A stretch of DNA of 64,000 nucleotides from Sycobia sp. Sy_11 (GCA_018907035.1 JACCIC010000270.1:506001-570000); one strand, 5' to 3'. Counted from the stretch's first letter, positions 47,790-58,992 are shown. Notes: generated by a model not told the origin, from the sequence alone. Numbers and translations are program-made.

Positions 47790-47792
<3 letters not shown>

Positions 47793-47842
47793 GCGCGAAG
47801 ATAAGTGCGTATGGAGGAGGTGCGACGACACAAATACACGCT

Positions 47843-47875
47843 CACACACACACACACACACGCACACACACACAC
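47843..47875 (+). repeat. (CA)16 microsatellite
   Basis: One GC interruption. Confidence 0.9.
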
Positions 47876-48008
47876 GTGCACAAAATTATGCATACGAACA
47901 TCCATGCAACGGGCGCACCACCAGCGCGCCTTTATCTGCAACCAAGATCTTAATTGGCTTATTACGCGCGAGCTGGCACCGAGAAAGCCGCCGACAATCG
48001 CCCCCGAG

Positions 48009-48035
48009 AGCTGCTGCTGCTGCTGCTGATGCTGC
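48009..48035 (+). repeat. (CTG)n trinucleotide repeat
   Basis: Six CTG units, then ATG CTG CTC. No coding context. Confidence 0.8.
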
Positions 48036-48295
48036 TCCCGTCGTTGCTTCCTCTCTGCATACCTCTATATATGCGTGCGATATTGCCCCCCCCTCTCTCC
48101 CTCTCTCTCTCTGCTCGGTGTCCCTCTAAACGCTCTCCCTCATTAAAAGCCCGGCGGGTAGAAACGGAGCGCGCGCGTGCGCCAGGCTAAAAGCGCGGGG
48201 CGTTGCGTATATGGGGGAGAAGTGGGAGGACGAGGAGGAGCCGGGAGGTGGAGAGCTAAACGAGCCGGGCCGAGCTGCACAGACCCGCTGGCTGG

Positions 48296-48300
<5 letters not shown>

Positions 48301-48349
<49 letters not shown>
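48301..48349. repeat. (TA)24 microsatellite
   Basis: Preceded by GCTGGGTGTG, similar to the flank of the array at 23140. Confidence 0.95.
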
Positions 48350-48351
<2 letters not shown>

Positions 48352-48832
48352 GCTCGAAGTATCATTAAGAAAGCGGGCGAAAACACGGGTCGTAAAGAGA
48401 GCGGCGCAGCGGTCCCGAGCGCGGGGCGCGCCGCCGGAGCAGCGTCGCCCGTCTCTTCGCGAGGGACCGAGCGACGCGTCAATCAGAAAAGTCAAAGGAG
48501 CGCGACAAGCGCGTGGCGCTGCGCGTATATTATATGTGAGTGTGCGTGCGTGCGTGCGCGCTGCCCGTGTGCGTATGGATATGGCCGTCGAGCGTTGCAC
48601 CGGAAGCGCTGCTGCCCCCCCCCCTCCGCGCGTTTATTTTCGCCTTTCCGAGTAGCGCAATCTTTACCCCCCCTCCCCCGCCCCCGTCGCGGTTCGCGAC
48701 ATCGTCGCGCATAAAGAGCTCCCCGCGCAATTATATATGCATATGCGGGCATGTGGAGTAGGAGTGAGACAGACAGGGAGAAAAAGAGGCACTACGCTGC
48801 ACGTTAGACGCTGTCGTAGCAGCAGTATTATA

Positions 48833-48834
<2 letters not shown>

Positions 48835-48880
<46 letters not shown>
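48835..48880. repeat. (AT)23 microsatellite
   Basis: Perfect run. Confidence 0.95.
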
Positions 48881-48883
<3 letters not shown>

Positions 48884-49101
48884 GGCAGTTTATGACTTTT
48901 GCGATTTGCCCTTGTCCGAGACAGAAGCACGCACGGACCACGGCGTAATTTTTGTTATTCGCGGGCAAAGCCGCGCCTATGACGCTCGGTATATATTATC
49001 ACTGGCGCTTTTTCAAACATCGGCGCCGATTCCGAGACCCGAATTGGCACATTGCCCGATTTCGACGTTTTAGCAACGATTCTTATACGTGTATATAAAT
49101 A

Positions 49102-49109
<8 letters not shown>

Positions 49110-49157
<48 letters not shown>
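49110..49157. repeat. (AT)24 microsatellite
   Basis: Perfect run flanked by short TATACA/TGTATA arms. Confidence 0.95.
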
Positions 49158-49164
<7 letters not shown>

Positions 49165-50263
49165 ATGGATTCGTTTCACGTGGCGCGTGTTATTATATAT
49201 CACATCGGTGCGCTCGAGCGATGTCTTGGAAAACGTTGCGTGACATTTTCAAAGGCTGCGCCAGCGTAAATACGGTGCTCGTGGCATTCGAGGACTGGTC
49301 CCGGTACGTCAATCGATCGCTTGCCCCGGCGAAAATGTTGATGGACAATGAAAAACAAAACGAAAATTGTGGCCACGGTTTTCATAAATATTCCTCGACA
49401 TTGTCCGAAACTTTCTACTGGAATGAAACTATTTCTTCGGTCGTGCCTAAAATGGCTCGGTCGACTTTACTCAGCGTCCTACCATTTAGAGAAAAAAAAA
49501 CATTATATTTTATATTAATAAATTATAATTAGATATCGGAGATAGGAGAATAATAATTAGATTTCTGTCACGAGATAGAAACATTTTCCAAAACATTGTC
49601 TACCAGTCTACCGAGCTCGGCGTATGTCGAATTTTACATTGTCTTTTATCGAAAATTCTCGAAATAATATACTTAAATAATATGTAATATACTTGTTCAT
49701 CGTACAAACGCTTTTGAAAAATGAAAGTGAAAGCTTTATCGGTTTTAAGATTGGACTGATACAATTACTTTAATGCAATGTAACGTGTAATCCATACTTA
49801 GAAATTTACTCTGATATTTAAAATTAATTTAAATATGTAACATTATGAAAAGGGCCGGGTCCGAGTTTAGAATTTGTTCGGGGCTCTAACTAGTTCTTCA
49901 GGTCATATTTCGAGGATCTATGATAAATGTTGCAATTGCGCAATTTTCGACAATCTCTAACCCCCGCCCCCCTTTCCCCTCGCCTCTTTCGGCTTCTTCC
50001 GACTTTTCGCTAATAGTGGCGCAGACACGCGACCATCCGGACCACACGTGTCCGATAACGGGAGAAGGCCGATATGCCTACGTGCATATATTCGTATCTG
50101 CGTGCGTTGCGCGCGGGTAGATCATGCACGCGCGCACACACCTACACACATATACACACGCGCACGGGGCGTACGCGTTTCCTTCTTTCCTCCTTCTCTC
50201 TCCTGCGCCGTACTCTTTATCGCTTTCTCCTTCTGTTTCGCGCGAATCTGCTACTTCTCCTCC

Positions 50264-50268
<5 letters not shown>

Positions 50269-50301
<33 letters not shown>
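50269..50301 (+). repeat. (TC)16 microsatellite
   Basis: Perfect run. Confidence 0.95.
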
Positions 50302-50303
<2 letters not shown>

Positions 50304-50941
50304 CTTTCTCTCTCTGCTTCTGTACTTTGCACGACTTTTCGTTTCGAAGCGCAGCGCTCCATCTGCTCCTTGTTACGCGGAGTTATTAATTAGCCGACCG
50401 CTTTGCGCTTCTTCCACTCGACGTTCCTCCTTTTATTTCGTCGATTCTTCCTAATTTTTTCTTTCTTTCTTTCCTTTTTTTTTTTTTAATTGTTTTTATG
50501 CTTTCTCCGCGTTGCGACATTTGTTTAAATTAAAAGTTAATCCCGGAAAGAAAGTTTTAGCAAAACTGTGGTTATCGAAATTTCAAGTTTGCTAATTATA
50601 ACCTCTGCTGGATGGAGGAAAGAATAATCAGCAAGAAGAGAAAATTTAATGATTGTCACGAATAAAGCATAGCATTTCAATTGTTTTTTTTTTGTTGTTA
50701 AATTATTTCGAGACATAAGTTATTTATACTATGATAATAAAACGATTTAACACCAGAATTTGTACACAATTTTTGCTGGGTGATTATACGATATATAAAT
50801 TCATGTCGTTAAATTCAGTCTCAGTATTGACCTAACACGTTAGAATTTTATGTTAGAGACATGGCTGTTTGAAAAAGTTCAGAATGTGCAAATAGGATAG
50901 CTGATTTAATTGATTAATTTAAAATCTAATTTTTCTTTAGC

Positions 50942-50944
<3 letters not shown>

Positions 50945-50990
<46 letters not shown>
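50945..50990. repeat. (AT)23 microsatellite
   Basis: Perfect run inside an AT-rich island. Confidence 0.95.
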
Positions 50991-50998
<8 letters not shown>

Positions 50999-51710
50999 TT
51001 ACATTGTATATATTTTAATACTCTACTTCGTAAAAGTAAGACAATCATGATGACAAGCTGTGACTGTGATTGATTATTTTATCATATCTCTAACAGTCGC
51101 CAAAGACAAGGATTTGAAGAATTATTTCCATGAAAAAGGAGGCGAAGTTTTTGCTTGAAATTAGACTACTATTATAATACAAGCTCCTATTTATATTATG
51201 ACAGAAGGTCATTTGTGAGAAGACGTTACCTAATGATCTTAGTCAAAGTTATGCTAAAAAAAAGGGTTTCATATACTCCTAAATGAGACATTTTGAATCT
51301 GTCATTACATCCAGTTTTACATAATGAAGTTTATTAGGAAAATATTTCAAAAACAATCACCCTATTCCGATGTCCGTCGGAACAAAATTTATTTCGAAGC
51401 ATTAAATTTGTGCTCAATGACACGATAACGTACAGTAAGGAGAAAAGATCTACAAAATCTACATAAACTGCATTTTTGCCAGTCTGAAGTTGAAATATCT
51501 GTAAATAATCCGAAGCCCTGGAGTAATTCTGAGATAACATTTTGATCCGGTGCCAAATAAGAACTACAAGTAATGATGCATCACAATCAAGCGGAAAAGT
51601 TTTACCCAAACATCTAACATTTTCGGATAACGACGAACGAGTCGCAGAATAGTTCAGGTGTAAGACGAAAGCCTCTCGACTTATATTGAGAAAAGAAAAA
51701 AAGAAAGAGG

Positions 51711-51731
51711 GAGAGAGAGAGAGAGAGAGAG
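51711..51731 (+). repeat. (GA)10 microsatellite
   Basis: Perfect run in A/G-rich sequence. Confidence 0.9.
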
Positions 51732-51882
51732 CAAGAAAAAAATAACCACAAAACATGATAACTACTTCCTATTCATTTGTTGTACCATAATACGTCCGAG
51801 GCAGGCGAGATTGAAAAGCCCCGACTGCAAATTCCCTTTCAACTGCACGAATTCGTATGAAGTTGAAAAATGATATTCTCAC

Positions 51883-52020
51883 CTCCGATGCGCGCGGAGG
51901 TATGACCTGGTTTAGTGGGAGCTGTCGCCGGGTGGTCGTCGTCACCACCGCGTCCAGACCGTCAGTATGTGCGTCTCGCTCTCCATGAAAATTCCTCAAG
52001 TAGTCCTCGAGCGCGGACAT
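51883..52020 (-). CDS. Weak candidate first coding exon, 46 codons, unknown product
   Basis: Read on the minus strand, ATG at 52020 follows an AT-rich leader with an in-frame TAG shortly upstream. The frame gives 46 codons starting MSALEDYLRN and ending PPRASE. It closes in phase 0 on TCGGAG|GTGAGA, with the donor GT at 51882-51881. This is one of the few longer open frames here that is free of microsatellite translation, and it ends exactly on a good donor. The residues resemble no family I know. There is no protein domain, no identified second exon and no promoter evidence, so it may be chance. Confidence 0.22.
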
Positions 52021-52426
52021 ATTTAATGAATCCTTCTAAACGTTCGATCAATCACTCCGCCCTCCCCTCCTTCACGCTCGGTTTCCACGCCGCCTCCTCG
52101 TTCTCCCCCCTCCCTCCGAACTTTTCCTCGTCGCGGTCGCCGCCGAGGAAGGAACTTTTCGTTATGATCTGCCGCTGCTCGTAATTCCCGCCTCACCCTA
52201 CGATACGCGAACCTCTCTTTCCCACCCCCCGCCTCTCTGTCTCTCTCCCTCGCTCTCGCTTCTCCCCGTCGAATTCGTAACTCAATACCCGCGGGGCGGC
52301 GGTGGCGGTGGCGGGCAGCTTTAATGAAGACTGCCTGTCGCCACGGCCGCGAGCCATTTTCCCCACCTCCGTATCCCGTTTCCCGCCGTCCGCGCCACGC
52401 CGCGTCTCGACCCCCTGCCGTATTAC

Positions 52427-52460
52427 GACTACTACTACTACTACCACTACTGCTACTGCT
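52427..52460 (+). repeat. (ACT)n trinucleotide repeat
   Basis: ACT units with CAC and GCT variants. Confidence 0.8.
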
Positions 52461-53152
52461 GTCTCCCTCTTCCTTTCGCTCGGTCCCTCTTTGCACCCCT
52501 TTCACCAGAGCCCGTCTTCTTTTTCTTTTTTTTTTGTCGATGCTGGCCGACGTTTGCTCGGAATGACTATCCGAGGGAGACGAGAAGCGAGTGAGAAAGA
52601 GAAAGAGACTGCTGGCCAGTCCTTTGGCGACATTCGCCACGCTGCGACGTCCCGTGCAGCCTTTCGTTCGACGCTTTTTTCCCCGTTGCTTTGCGCGCGT
52701 GCGCGCATGCGAATCTCCCCTTTTATTCGCGGTGGGGCACGAGTACGGTCGAATGTAGATGCGATTGAAACGGGCGCGCTCGTTGTCGCCGATTGTCCGT
52801 GCAGTCGGTGGCCCTTTTTTTTTCTTCCGCCCCTCTCCTTCTTTATCTCGTTTTCTATTACTCCCCTGTCCACGGGACGCAGGAGGGAGGAAGCGAATAA
52901 CCGCGCGTGAGTTCCGCGCGGCCCTGCGTATATATAGATATAGATAGCGAGCCTATTTCTGTTTTTTTCTTCTTTTTTTTTTTGTTGAGGAGGTGCCGCA
53001 CGGTGGAAACGTCGCCGTAATTGGCCGTCCGCGGTCGATCGGACGATGGAGATTATCCGTTAAAGCGATTACGCGGCCAGCTGCGTGTGCGTTAAAATGA
53101 ATTTTCATTTGCGGACGTTGATAACGTCGTTACGTCGACGTAGTTTTCCTCA

Positions 53153-53171
53153 TTTTTTTTTTTTTTTTTTT
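53153..53171 (+). repeat. (T)19 homopolymer
   Basis: Uninterrupted T run. Confidence 0.9.
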
Positions 53172-53595
53172 GGTCTCCTTATGTTTTACCGTAAAATCGG
53201 GGGATAATTCGCTATTACGAAATAATTTATCCTCGCACATGTGTTGATGACGAAGAGGAATGATAATCAATACCCGCGTGCTCGCATTGATTGAAGTATA
53301 AATTGCGGGATTTTCTGCACAGGTGCCCGATAGATATATGTACATTACGCGTTAAACTTGCAAATCGCGCCGGGCTTCGGCATTTACATAAATAAAACGG
53401 AACCGGCGGCGCTGTAGGAAACCGTACGTTCTCCTCGCCGTCGCTGTAACTTCTGTCCTGTCCTCCCACTTCCTGTTTCCAGCGAAAAGAAAGAATCGGA
53501 AAAAGAACCTAAAAACAAAAAACAAAGAAAAAAGAACACGGAGAGAAGGAGCAGAGGGGTCGAGGAATGGAGGAGCGGGGAACAGCGGAACACAG

Positions 53596-53622
53596 GACGA
53601 CGACGACGACGACGACGACGAC
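53596..53622 (+). repeat. (GAC)9 trinucleotide repeat
   Basis: Perfect GAC run in GC-rich sequence. Confidence 0.9.
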
Positions 53623-53738
53623 CCCGACGACTGGTCCGAGCCCGGAGCTCGCGATTGGAAACGATGGGGCGGAAAGAGATCAGCGTCGACGATCAAGCCG
53701 GTCTTTCGCTCTCTTCCACTCGCGATGTTGCTCTGCCC

Positions 53739-53744
<6 letters not shown>

Positions 53745-53771
<27 letters not shown>
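53745..53771 (+). repeat. (CT)13 microsatellite
   Basis: Perfect run after a TTT interruption. Confidence 0.9.
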
Positions 53772-53777
<6 letters not shown>

Positions 53778-54359
53778 TCTCGCGGAGTTACCCACGATTA
53801 GAGCGCGAGAGCCGAGGAGATAAAAGTGCAATTAACCCTCCCTGCTGGCGATTTCTGCCCACCTCCCCGCCGAAGCGTCAACAGGAGCGCCCGCGCGCAC
53901 GAGCCTGGCTATCGGCCGCCGCGCCCTGGTCATCGTTCCGATGGGGATGCGGAGGAGGAGGGCGCTTAATGTTTCCTCTCGATCCCCCCCTCTCCCTTCC
54001 CATGCGACGGGCTTCACGCCTAAAAGAGTGCGCGCGGCACAAGATCTGATCGTTGCAGTAGAGTCTCTTCTCCTCCTCCTCCCTTTTTCTTCCTCCCTCC
54101 CCTCCCCCTCTCTCTCTCTTTCGAACTTGCCTTTTTCTCCCTATCGTGACGCTGGGTGGTCCCCTTCGCCTCTCTCGCCACGCTTTCTCTCTATCTCTCT
54201 CGCTCCCCCTCTCTGTTTCAGTGAACGACGAAGACGACCGAACCCGGCTGATTTATCCCCGAACACGACTGAAGTAGCGGCCCGACATCGTACGCCACTG
54301 CTGCAGTCGGGGCCGAGAGAGAAGCTCTTTTAGATTTCGGCTCCTCGGCGTGTGTTCTT

Positions 54360-54363
<4 letters not shown>

Positions 54364-54392
<29 letters not shown>
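54364..54392 (+). repeat. (TC)14 microsatellite
   Basis: Perfect run. Confidence 0.9.
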
Positions 54393-54395
<3 letters not shown>

Positions 54396-55435
54396 CTTTA
54401 TTCGACTTCCTCTCTTTGTCTTTCTGCCATTTGTCCCAGAAATATTTTGGGGCAGCCGCGAGATCACGCGCTTACATTATTACGTGACGGCGAACGAGCG
54501 CCATGGATGTCCAATGGCCCATTGGTTTAAGCTCTTTGTTGATTATAGTCGTGGGGGGAAGAGAGCGCGAGGGGGCGGCATGGGGGACGCGAGATGCAGC
54601 TGCCTGCGTCCAAGAGGTCATAATTTGTAATAAACGCACGCGGCGCTTCAACGGGCGATTAGTCTTTTCGGGATTTCGGATTAAAATATGTAAGTCGTAT
54701 TTCATTACTTTTAGTTTCTTATAGGTTAAAAAAAAGAAGCTTTTACAATTTTTTACTTAAAACTATCAATATTTCGAGGGATTTCAATTTTCCATGAGAA
54801 TTCGTTAATAAGGTATTCTGAGAAATATTTGCAGTTTAAATATGTATCTTATATATTTTTATCGAGTTATTATATAAGCAGGTTTTATTTATTCCAAATA
54901 TGTTTCATAAATGCCATTAGCGTATAAAGAAATTCTACGAATAATACTTAAGTAACATCTTTCACTGAGAGAAATTATTATTGAGAGTTTGAGTAAGTTT
55001 TACGACACTTTTAAAACAAAATCGGCCTATTAAAAAAAATCGAAATATATTATTCTTTCAAAATATTAATTTTGATAGTAAAAGTACTTATAAACGTTGA
55101 AATTTACTCTATAGACTAGTATTGTTTGGAAACAGTATTGAACAATTTAACTTGTCCCAATGGACATAGTCCGAGCTGAAATTACTAAAAAAATAGCATA
55201 TATATATATTTTATTATCGTCGATTCCTCTCAGTGTATAGAATCTGTATAATTCATATATGATAATTCAACTCGAAACTCGACGTTTGGCGTTCTGCACC
55301 AAGTGAATATCGATGCACGGATAACGAAAGTGAGCAAAAGTGCACAAAGGTTCGCGAGCTTCTCCCTCCCTTTCACGTCTTCTGAATATCGATTGAATCC
55401 AAAAAGCCCTCCGTAACTTTCTCCCTTATGCCTTA

Positions 55436-55450
55436 TTATATATATATATG

Positions 55451-55502
<52 letters not shown>
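55436..55502. repeat. (TA)n microsatellite with two interruptions
   Basis: Short TA runs broken by TG and AC, then (TA)19. Confidence 0.95.
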
Positions 55503-55507
<5 letters not shown>

Positions 55508-55670
55508 CAATTGAAATTCTATTTATCCCAGGCAATATTATTTTATTCCCAGTTGGACCCCTCCTCACGTCCTCTTGTTTTCTTATTTTATCTGCCACCC
55601 TCCTCTTATGCCGATCAGCAACCCGTTGGCTGCGGATATAATTCGGTACGGGCTTCTGTGTTCGAGAAGC

Positions 55671-55695
55671 GAGAGAAAGAAAGAGAGAGAGAGTA

Positions 55696-55745
<50 letters not shown>

Positions 55746-55754
55746 TGAGAGAGA
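55671..55754 (+). repeat. (GA)n tract, about 80 bp
   Basis: Longest GA tract in the window, with AA, GT and CA interruptions. Confidence 0.95.
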
Positions 55755-55829
55755 ACCGAACATTTCGCTTAATTTACGTATGCAAATAATCCGCTCCCTC
55801 GGGCACACGAACTGCCTTTGTGTTTGTAC

Positions 55830-55832
<3 letters not shown>

Positions 55833-55869
<37 letters not shown>
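55833..55869 (+). repeat. (TC)18 microsatellite
   Basis: Inverted partner of the GA tract about 80 bp upstream. Confidence 0.95.
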
Positions 55870-55872
<3 letters not shown>

Positions 55873-56104
55873 GGCGAGCACGCGCGCATACGTCCGCGTG
55901 TATCGGCGCGGGGGAACCTCTCGCCGGATTATTATTAGCTGCCGATTAGGCTCTTAAACGCGTGGAGCGCGCGCCGGCCTCGGGCGATACGCACTCCGCG
56001 GTCCCCGGGCAGCTCCCATGCGCCATAACTTGTTGATTCTCATGGGGACAGGTGCGAGCGAGCTACAAAAAGGTATAAACGCTATCTCTGATCTTCTGAA
56101 GATG

Positions 56105-56107
<3 letters not shown>

Positions 56108-56160
<53 letters not shown>
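56108..56160. repeat. (TA)26 microsatellite
   Basis: Perfect run. Confidence 0.95.
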
Positions 56161-56166
<6 letters not shown>

Positions 56167-56287
56167 TAAACATACAAGCTTGGAATTAATAGACATACGT
56201 TTTTTCTACCAATATACGCACGGTGTAAGCAGCTAGTTTTTATCTATCCCGCCGCCACGGTGCGTATATAGAATGACAGGAGCAATG

Positions 56288-56294
<7 letters not shown>

Positions 56295-56327
<33 letters not shown>
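56295..56327. repeat. (TA)16 microsatellite
   Basis: Preceded by GTGTGTG. Confidence 0.95.
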
Positions 56328-56332
<5 letters not shown>

Positions 56333-56830
56333 TCGGATTATACGTAATTTTCTCTCCTTCGCCGCACAATGTCAGCTGTCCAAATAAATACTGTTTACCG
56401 CGCGCGTTCCCAAACGCGACGGCAGTTCACTTGCCTACTTATCCCGGCTGGAAATCGCGGCGCGACCGAGCACTATTTCTTCCCTCGATCTTCCACCAAT
56501 ATATACATATATATACCTATCGGCTTTCAGTCTCGGCTTTCAGCTCCTCTGCGTCGATACGCGATGGTCCGAGGGGAGGCGCGGCGATTCGTGCCGTGGA
56601 AAAACGATCGCGGTCGGCAATCTATAATGGGACCTGTGTAGTTGCAGGTCGCCAGCAAAGACGAAAAAAAAAAGAAGAAGTTTCCTCGACTTTCTTGGAA
56701 AAATCGGTAATATAGGCGCTAGTGCACCGCCCCCGTCGCGAGAGGACGTCTTCGTGCGTAAGCCACGTTCTTTTGGTTATTGGCCTTGGTACAGTTTCGC
56801 TGTGTACTGTATATGACTGTGCGGTAGATC

Positions 56831-56854
56831 GGAGGAGGAGGAGGAGGAGGAGGA
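56831..56854 (+). repeat. (GGA)8 trinucleotide repeat
   Basis: Perfect run followed by degenerate GGA units. Confidence 0.9.
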
Positions 56855-57250
56855 GCAGAAGGAGGAGTAGCAGAGCCTGGTAATGCCGTTAAGAAGAAAG
56901 TTGGATTGTACGCTCGTAAAGCGTTTACGCGACGAGATCGCAGGGATACTCTGGCGTTTCGTCGTGACGAGTAGTCGCTACGAATTTGTCCTAAAAAATT
57001 CAGAAAAATACGCAAACATATATGCATATGGGAACAGTTTGCCTTTTTGTTACCATCAAACGTTCTGCTCTCTTGCTGGTTACTTGTTTCTGCCAGAATA
57101 GGCCGGTGAAGGTTAAGTAAGAATCGGAAGTATGGCAAATGTGCTCAACGTGAATCCGTCGGTAATCTTACTCGGACAGTCAATAAAAGTAAAAGTGATA
57201 AAACTTAAATATAATAAAAAAAATTCGGATTGATTTTCGGAATATTGCTT

Positions 57251-57268
57251 TACCCGTGTAGAAATATA
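57251..57268 (+). repeat. Left terminal inverted repeat of MITE-like element
   Basis: TACCCGTGTAGAAATATA pairs with the right end at 16 of 18 positions. The mismatches are at positions 5 and 16. Confidence 0.5.
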
Positions 57269-57350
57269 CTCGGTATATCCCTAGTTCGGGCTAGATCCTA
57301 GTCAGTATTACTGATGATTTCCTCATATAGGTAAATCTCGCAAGATCCGA

Positions 57351-57365
57351 GTTAGATTTCCCTTC
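57351..57365 (+). repeat. Internal direct repeat of MITE-like element, copy 1
   Basis: GTTAGATTTCCCTTC recurs with one mismatch at 57681-57695, and a shorter form (GTTAGATTTCCTCA) is at 57443-57456. The repeats suggest the element formed by internal duplication. Confidence 0.45.
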
Positions 57366-57524
57366 GATCATCTAATAATCATCTTATATTAACTATTACT
57401 AGGAGAATTCAGGAAATGGTTAGACTTTCTATTTGGATTCTAGTTAGATTTCCTCAACTTTTTCTAATATTGGAAAGAACGACGTCTTTTCTAATCAAGA
57501 CCTTATGTGTACGAAAATTAGATA

Positions 57525-57534
<10 letters not shown>

Positions 57535-57557
<23 letters not shown>

Positions 57558-57599
57558 AAATAAATATGTTGTGTGTGTGTGTGTGCGTGTGCAATTTTC

Positions 57600-57635
<36 letters not shown>

Positions 57636-57638
57636 ATA
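57535..57638. repeat. (TA)n(GT)n(TA)n tract nested in the MITE-like element
   Basis: TA runs flank a short GT run inside the element bounded by 57251 and 57767. Confidence 0.9.
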
Positions 57639-57680
57639 AAAAATGCTATTAAAAGTGGGACAAATCGGAACTAGGATCAG

Positions 57681-57695
57681 GCTAGATTTCCCTTC
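57681..57695 (+). repeat. Internal direct repeat of MITE-like element, copy 2
   Basis: GCTAGATTTCCCTTC matches the copy at 57351-57365 at 14 of 15 positions. Confidence 0.45.
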
Positions 57696-57749
57696 TGGGA
57701 CCGAACATTTGATAAGGAAAACTTACCCGATACTAGTTAGATTCGAGAA

Positions 57750-57767
57750 TAAATTTCTACACAGGTA
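57750..57767 (-). repeat. Right terminal inverted repeat of MITE-like element
   Basis: On the minus strand this reads TACCTGTGTAGAAATTTA, the partner of the left end. Confidence 0.5.
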
Positions 57768-58340
57768 GATGTATCGTATATGGATGGGAAATGTTATTCG
57801 TGTATGAAAACCAAGCCGGTGTCAGGGCATCGATGAGATCAGATGCGGAGACGCCTCCATTAACGTAAATTATATAATCATGCGTCTGAAATAGATGTAC
57901 TGTTCTACATGAGATGAAAAATCGTAAACTTACACTAAGAATAATGAAAAACAGTCATAAAGTAAAAGTAAGATTGGGCCGAATGGATTTTAGACAAAAA
58001 GCCTCTGATAGGGACGAGATCAAAATCCTATGATGAAGAGGACGAAACTATTCAATTCGAAAGAATAATGTCTATTTATGTTATTTATAAATAAAGTTTG
58101 TTCTATTTATGTTATTTCGACTCTAAAATTTATTCGTAAAATAATCGTAAAATTTTTTTTACGAGTCTTTTTTTTATTGCATTCAAAATTCTGATCGTAC
58201 GGCAGGTTTCAATAAGCTCTTCTAACGAAACCTCCCAATAATCGCATCGAGGAAAAAGTATTGCAAAACATAAGGTACAACGGGGAATAGAATACAATTC
58301 GTAAACCGTCGCCTCGATCCTCCCAACCGCGCAAACATCA

Positions 58341-58345
<5 letters not shown>
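57768..58345. other. AT-rich unique sequence after the MITE-like element
   Basis: Stop-filled, with a short direct repeat of TCTATTTATGTTATTT near 58070 and 58103. No gene seen. Confidence 0.55.

Positions 58346-58414
<69 letters not shown>
58346..58414. repeat. (TA)34 microsatellite
   Basis: Longest TA array in the window. Confidence 0.95.
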
Positions 58415-58416
<2 letters not shown>

Positions 58417-58568
58417 CCTGGCTCAGCCCGATGATATTTTCAATCCGACCGTCTTTTCCGTTCTGATCGTCTCCCCCTTCGACCTTCCTGCATCGAGATC
58501 ATTTTGTCCTCATCTCTTTCCCCATTTTCGTACCGACCCGTCCCTGCGCTCGCTTGCCTTTCTTTGCA

Positions 58569-58606
58569 TACACACGCACACACGCACACGCACGCACGCA
58601 CAGACG

Positions 58607-58656
<50 letters not shown>

Positions 58657-58668
58657 TTATATATATAT
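58569..58668. repeat. (CA)n(TA)n(TG)n palindromic compound repeat
   Basis: CA repeats, then TA, then TG, then TA. The CA and TG arms are complementary, so the whole forms an imperfect palindrome centred on the TA run. Confidence 0.9.
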
Positions 58669-58837
58669 GAGCCCCACGGCTCGAAACCACCGAACATTCT
58701 GCTCTATACATATACACCTCTGTCGCGGATAAATGTAAATACGGAGCGCGGGGGCCAATCAACCTGATTGGTGCGCACGGTATTTGCTCGAATACCCCAA
58801 TGGTAGCTGGTAGCTCCCGCAGTACTTCTCTATACGC

Positions 58838-58871
58838 TCGCGCGCGCGTTTGTGTGTGTGTGTGTGTGTGT
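58838..58871 (+). repeat. (CG)n(TG)10 compound repeat
   Basis: The same CG/TG layout recurs at 1355 and, reversed, at 8653. Confidence 0.9.
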
Positions 58872-58989
58872 AGTGTGTATGCGCGCGCGTGCGGAAGACC
58901 CGAATGTCCTTCTCTCATGGGTGCAGCGTGAGTGTCATGCACCCGGGACTATTGTCGAACTTCGTATATATGCATGTATGTATATAATT

Positions 58990-58992
<3 letters not shown>

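Larger units (their letters stand above)
47471..49500. other. Cluster of four TA arrays in GC-rich DNA
   Basis: TA arrays at 47746, 48301, 48835 and 49110, plus CT, CA and CTG repeats. An isolated minus-strand donor match AAG|GTGAGTGC lies at 47519. No gene seen. Confidence 0.55.
49501..51882. other. AT-rich islands around a C/T-rich block
   Basis: AT-rich at 49.5-49.9 and 50.48-51.78 kb, C/T-rich at 50.1-50.48 kb. No gene seen before the minus-strand candidate exon at 51883. Confidence 0.55.
52021..54700. other. GC-rich block with trinucleotide repeats
   Basis: ACT and GAC repeats, a T19 run and two CT arrays. The 160-205-codon frames are Ser/Pro/Arg-rich on both strands and show no domain. 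If the exon at 51883-52020 is real, its promoter should lie here. I see no clear TATA or initiator. Confidence 0.5.
54701..57110. other. AT-rich island then microsatellite-rich block
   Basis: AT-rich and stop-filled to 55250, then TA, GA, CT, TA, TA and GGA arrays. The 219-codon minus-strand frame at 55230-55889 crosses three of them and is an artefact. Confidence 0.6.
57251..57767. mobile_element. MITE-like element with 18-bp terminal inverted repeats
   Basis: The ends are inverted copies matching at 16 of 18 positions: TACCCGTGTAGAAATATA at 57251-57268 and the complement of 57750-57767. Looser similarity continues about 25 bp inward on both sides, with CTCGG or CTCGA, CTAGT and TCGGG blocks in the same order. 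Both ends start with TA, which fits a TA target of the Tc1/mariner type, but this is inference. The interior has no open frame. It contains repeated TTAGATTTCC motifs and a nested (TA)n(GT)n(TA)n microsatellite. It looks like a degenerate non-autonomous DNA transposon of about 517 bp. Confidence 0.5.

Noticed and set aside
55230..55889. 219-codon minus-strand frame
   Set aside because: It crosses GA, CT and TA arrays. The unique part is short and AT-rich.
57755..57775. CTACACAG|GTAGAT as a ratchet point
   Set aside because: Weak donor, and the sequence is explained as the right inverted repeat of the MITE-like element.
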